Positions 12,134 to 14,092 of a DNA stretch of 14,092 bases are shown one piece after another (positions within the stretch are counted from its first letter, which is position 1; every line of letters starts with the position of its first letter). This DNA comes from Candidatus Omnitrophota bacterium. Lineage in GTDB: Bacteria; Omnitrophota; Gorgyraeia; 2-01-FULL-45-10. A program made the translations under genes and the position numbers. The stretch spans positions 1-14,092 of the forward strand of contig JAPLMG010000249.1 of assembly GCA_026387165.1 (NCBI GenBank), in the 5' to 3' direction. A model generated the notes under the pieces. That model was not told where the DNA came from and ran no database searches. It was given only the letters and a program-made list of their open reading frames with translations.

Positions 12134-12254
12134 GTTTGCTGTTGCTTAATAGCGGCAAACAATCCCTGCCTGCCCTGTACCATATCGGTGCAGGGCCTGA
12201 CGGCAGGCAGGCGCCGAAGCATTCAGTTGCGCTCTGGTGGATGCGAAGGCGGAT
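12134..12254. repeat. GTTTGC/AATCCGCC modular palindrome, copy C, with inner insertion
   Basis: GTTTGCTG (12134-12141)/CGGCAAAC (12153-12160) is the first hairpin. The AATCC..GCCGAAGCATTCAGT...GGATGCGAAGGCGGAT hairpin ends at 12254. Between AATCC and GCGCCG sits a third palindrome, CTGCCTGCC (12166-12174)/GGCAGGCAG (12202-12210), itself holding CCCTGTACC/GGTGCAGGG. The copy starts directly at the end of the terminator T-run, as copy A does at csp. The spacer 12007-12304 holds no gene. Confidence 0.85.
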
Positions 12255-12304
12255 AGCACAAATTACGCGGCGATAGAGAGACTATTCACCAAAAAGGAGG
12301 AAGT

Positions 12305-13642
12305 ATGTCGAAGAAAATAGCAGAGTTCATGGCAAAAGTGATCGAGAAGAATCCGGCGGAGAAAGAGTTTCATCAAGCCGTACTGGAAGTGGCTGAATCC
12401 GTAATGCCGCTGATAGAGGCGACTCCTAAATACAAAAACTCGATGATCCTCGAAAGAATGGTGGAGCCGGAGAGAGTGTTGATGTTCCGTGTTCCATGGC
12501 TGGATGATAAGGGGGAGATACAGATAAACAGAGGATTCCGCATAGAGATGAACAGCGCGATCGGGCCTTATAAAGGCGGTCTCCGCTTTCATCCAAGCGT
12601 CAATCTTGGAGTCTTGAAGTTCCTGGCATTTGAACAGGTCTTCAAGAACAGCCTCACAACATTACCTATGGGCGGCGGCAAGGGCGGTTCAGATTTCGAT
12701 CCAAAAGGAAAATCCGACAACGAGGTAATGAAGTTCTGCCAGAGTTTTATGCTAGAGCTCTGTAAATACATCGGTCCGAATACTGACGTCCCCGCGGGCG
12801 ATATAGGAGTAGGCGGACGGGAGATCGGTTATATGTTCGGCCAATATAAAAGAGTCCGCAATGAATTCACCGGTGTTCTTACGGGCAAGGGCTTGAATTG
12901 GGGCGGCAGCCTTATAAGATCTGAGGCAACAGGCTATGGATGCGTCTATTTCGTACAAGAGATGCTTAAGACCAGGGGCGAATCCTTAAAAGGGAAGACA
13001 TGCGCCGTATCCGGTTCCGGAAACGTAGCTCAGTACACGGTAGAAAAACTGATAGAGCTGGGCGCCAAAGTAGTGACCCTGTCTGATTCAGATGGCTTCA
13101 TCTACGACGCAGGCGGTATAGACAAGAAGGAGCTCGCCTGCGTGCTCAATCTTAAGAATGTGAAGCGCGCCAGGATAAAAGACTGCGCCAAAGAGTTCAC
13201 CTGTAAATACTTCGAGAAGAAGAGGCCTTGGAGCGTGAAATGTGATATCGCGTTCCCTTCGGCTACGCAGAACGAAATAAGCGGTGATGACGCTAAGATG
13301 TTGGTTAAGAACGGCTGCATAGCCATCGGCGAGGGCGCCAACATGCCGACAACTCCTGAGGGTATAAAGGTATTCCAGAACGCTAAGATACTTTATGCTC
13401 CAGGAAAAGCGGCAAATGCAGGCGGCGTGGCAACCTCAGGGCTTGAGATGTCACAGAACAGCATGAGATTGTCATGGACACGCGAAGAAGTGGATAGAAG
13501 GCTGCATGATATCATGATAGCTATCCACGAACAGTGTGTTAAATACGGAAAAGAAGGAAAATATATTAACTACGTCAAGGGTGCAAACCTGGCCGGATTC
13601 ATCAAAGTCGCGGATGCGATGATAGACCAGGGGCTTGTGTAG
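12305..13642 (+). CDS. gdhA: NADP-type glutamate dehydrogenase (hexameric, short form)
   Basis: The enzyme interconverts 2-oxoglutarate plus ammonium and L-glutamate, usually the assimilatory direction in this class. The 445 aa match the ~450-aa bacterial hexameric GDH. The substrate loop 'GPYKGGLRFHPSVN' and the catalytic 'LPMGGGKGGSDFDPKGKS' (Lys126) are present, as are 'PAGDIGVGGREIGYMFGQYK' (Asp166), the Rossmann 'VSGSGNVAQYTVEKLIELGA' (GSGN at 237-240) and the end 'INYVKGANLAGFIKVADAM'. 'SDSDG' after the second strand fits the NADP(H)-using class, but cofactor choice is inferred. The RBS AAAAAGGAGG (about 12291-12300) is excellent. Its own consensus promoter and attenuator-like leader suggest tight, probably nitrogen-dependent, control. 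Confidence 0.96.
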   Translation: MSKKIAEFMAKVIEKNPAEKEFHQAVLEVAESVMPLIEATPKYKNSMILERMVEPERVLMFRVPWLDDKGEIQINRGFRIEMNSAIGPYKGGLRFHPSVNLGVLKFLAFEQVFKNSLTTLPMGGGKGGSDFDPKGKSDNEVMKFCQSFMLELCKYIGPNTDVPAGDIGVGGREIGYMFGQYKRVRNEFTGVLTGKGLNWGGSLIRSEATGYGCVYFVQEMLKTRGESLKGKTCAVSGSGNVAQYTVEKLIELGAKVVTLSDSDGFIYDAGGIDKKELACVLNLKNVKRARIKDCAKEFTCKYFEKKRPWSVKCDIAFPSATQNEISGDDAKMLVKNGCIAIGEGANMPTTPEGIKVFQNAKILYAPGKAANAGGVATSGLEMSQNSMRLSWTREEVDRRLHDIMIAIHEQCVKYGKEGKYINYVKGANLAGFIKVADAMIDQGLV

Positions 13643-13649
13643 GAAGATT

Positions 13650-13716
13650 TAAGCACAAAGTCAGTGCTTACAAAATGACGAAGACGTTCACTTAGAAGGC
13701 GTCTTCGTCATTTTGT
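13650..13716. terminator. Two hairpins after gdhA, the second a likely bidirectional terminator
   Basis: TAAGCAC (13650-13656)/GTGCTTA (13664-13670) encloses the loop AAAGTCA. Directly after it, ACAAAATGACGAAGACG (13670-13686) pairs perfectly over 17 bases with CGTCTTCGTCATTTTGT (13700-13716). The A-rich start and T-rich end of the long stem suit termination in both directions, although no further T-run follows. carA begins 66 bases later, so partial read-through is possible. Confidence 0.6.
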
Positions 13717-13723
13717 AAAGTAA

Positions 13724-13773
13724 GAGATTGCTTACCCCACACCCAGCAAGCCGGGCGTGGGGTCGCAATGACG
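13724..13773. repeat. CGTCATTGCGAG palindromic repeat, copy 3 (inverted)
   Basis: GAGATTGCTTA at the left and TCGCAATGACG at the right are the reverse orientation of copy 2. They enclose another inner palindrome, CCCCACACCC/GGGCGTGGGG. The element ends eight bases before the carA ATG, so it forms the whole area where a ribosome-binding site should be. Confidence 0.8.
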
Positions 13774-13781
13774 AAAGCAAT

Positions 13782-14092
13782 ATGGAAGCGATCCTCGCAT
13801 TAGAAGACGGCAGGATATTCAAGGGCAACTCTTTCGGATCTCCCGGTGAAAGATACGGAGAGGTCGTCTTTAACACAAGCATGTCCGGATACCAGGAGAT
13901 ATTGACCGACCCGTCATATAAAGGCCAGATAGTTACCATGACCTATCCTCTGATAGGGAATTACGGCATTAATGACGAAGACGCTGAGTCGCGTAAACCG
14001 TTCGTGGAGGGCTTTGTAGTTAAGGAATATTCTAAAATAACGAGCAACTGGCGTAGCCTTAAGACGTTGGGTAGCTATCTGAACGAGAACGG
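13782..14092 (+). CDS. carA: Carbamoyl-phosphate synthase small subunit, N-terminal part (runs off window)
   Basis: About 103 codons of the glutamine amidotransferase subunit of carbamoyl-phosphate synthase are present, from the ATG at 13782 to the window edge. The N-terminal CarA domain is unmistakable: 'AILALEDGRIFKGNSFGS', 'GEVVFNTSMSGYQEILTDPSYKGQIVTMTYPLIGNYGIN' and 'FVVKEYS'. The catalytic Cys-His-Glu domain lies beyond the window. The subunit delivers ammonia from glutamine for arginine and pyrimidine synthesis, which fits the nitrogen theme of the block; carB may follow. The upstream bases belong to a palindromic repeat and offer no clear Shine-Dalgarno sequence (only 'acgaaag'). Confidence 0.95.
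   Translation, partial: MEAILALEDGRIFKGNSFGSPGERYGEVVFNTSMSGYQEILTDPSYKGQIVTMTYPLIGNYGINDEDAESRKPFVEGFVVKEYSKITSNWRSLKTLGSYLNEN

Noticed and set aside
1404..13773. Repeated short elements considered as a CRISPR array
   Set aside because: The copies are dispersed, palindromic, in both orientations and not separated by spacers of constant length.

Overview
The window looks like a chromosomal segment of a Gram-negative, probably anaerobic bacterium. Lipobox proteins, a BamE-like lipoprotein and an entericidin-like lipoprotein point to an outer membrane. A radical-SAM PflX-type protein and an Nfn/GltA-type flavoprotein pair point to anaerobic metabolism. The mix of genes, tiny lipoproteins and many short palindromic intergenic repeats resembles Candidatus Omnitrophota (OP3) genomes. 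That assignment is an inference from general familiarity, not from a search. Every supported gene is on the + strand.

Layout. (1) 1-1526: tail of a PilZ protein, a BamE/SmpA-like lipoprotein, panD and def, closely packed. (2) 1506-2594: a consensus sigma-70 promoter overlapping the end of def, a leader with an intrinsic terminator, a cold-shock gene, then yqeY. (3) 2678-4415: a half-size TauE/SafE transporter, a secreted helical protein, a 400-bp gene-free stretch packed with hairpins, then an M23 peptidase. (4) 4598-7297: a 46-aa lipoprotein, a STAS-PilZ fusion, a pentapeptide-repeat/K+-channel fusion and a PflX-like radical-SAM protein. (5) 7375-14092: a nitrogen and redox block with a GAF-ANTAR antiterminator, nadE (broken here by a frame change and an internal deletion), an NfnAB/SudAB-type pair, NADP-type glutamate dehydrogenase and the start of carA.

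The most interesting regulatory reading is in block 5. gdhA has a perfect TTGACA-17-TATAAT promoter followed almost at once by an intrinsic terminator. The terminator's 5' arm overlaps an alternative hairpin whose 6-nt loop has A at position 1 and G at position 4, the bases conserved in known ANTAR target loops. An ANTAR protein is encoded 4.2 kb upstream in the same block. The csp gene has the same promoter-terminator-palindrome-RBS order.

At least three families of short palindromic repeats fill the spacers: GTTTGC/AATCCGCC, CCTTCGACAAGCTCAGG and CGTCATTGCGAG. They are nested in one another, have become the C-terminal codons of def and of the nfnB-like gene, and sit at the -35 edge of both strong promoters. 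No tRNA, rRNA, CRISPR array, transposase or phage gene was recognised.
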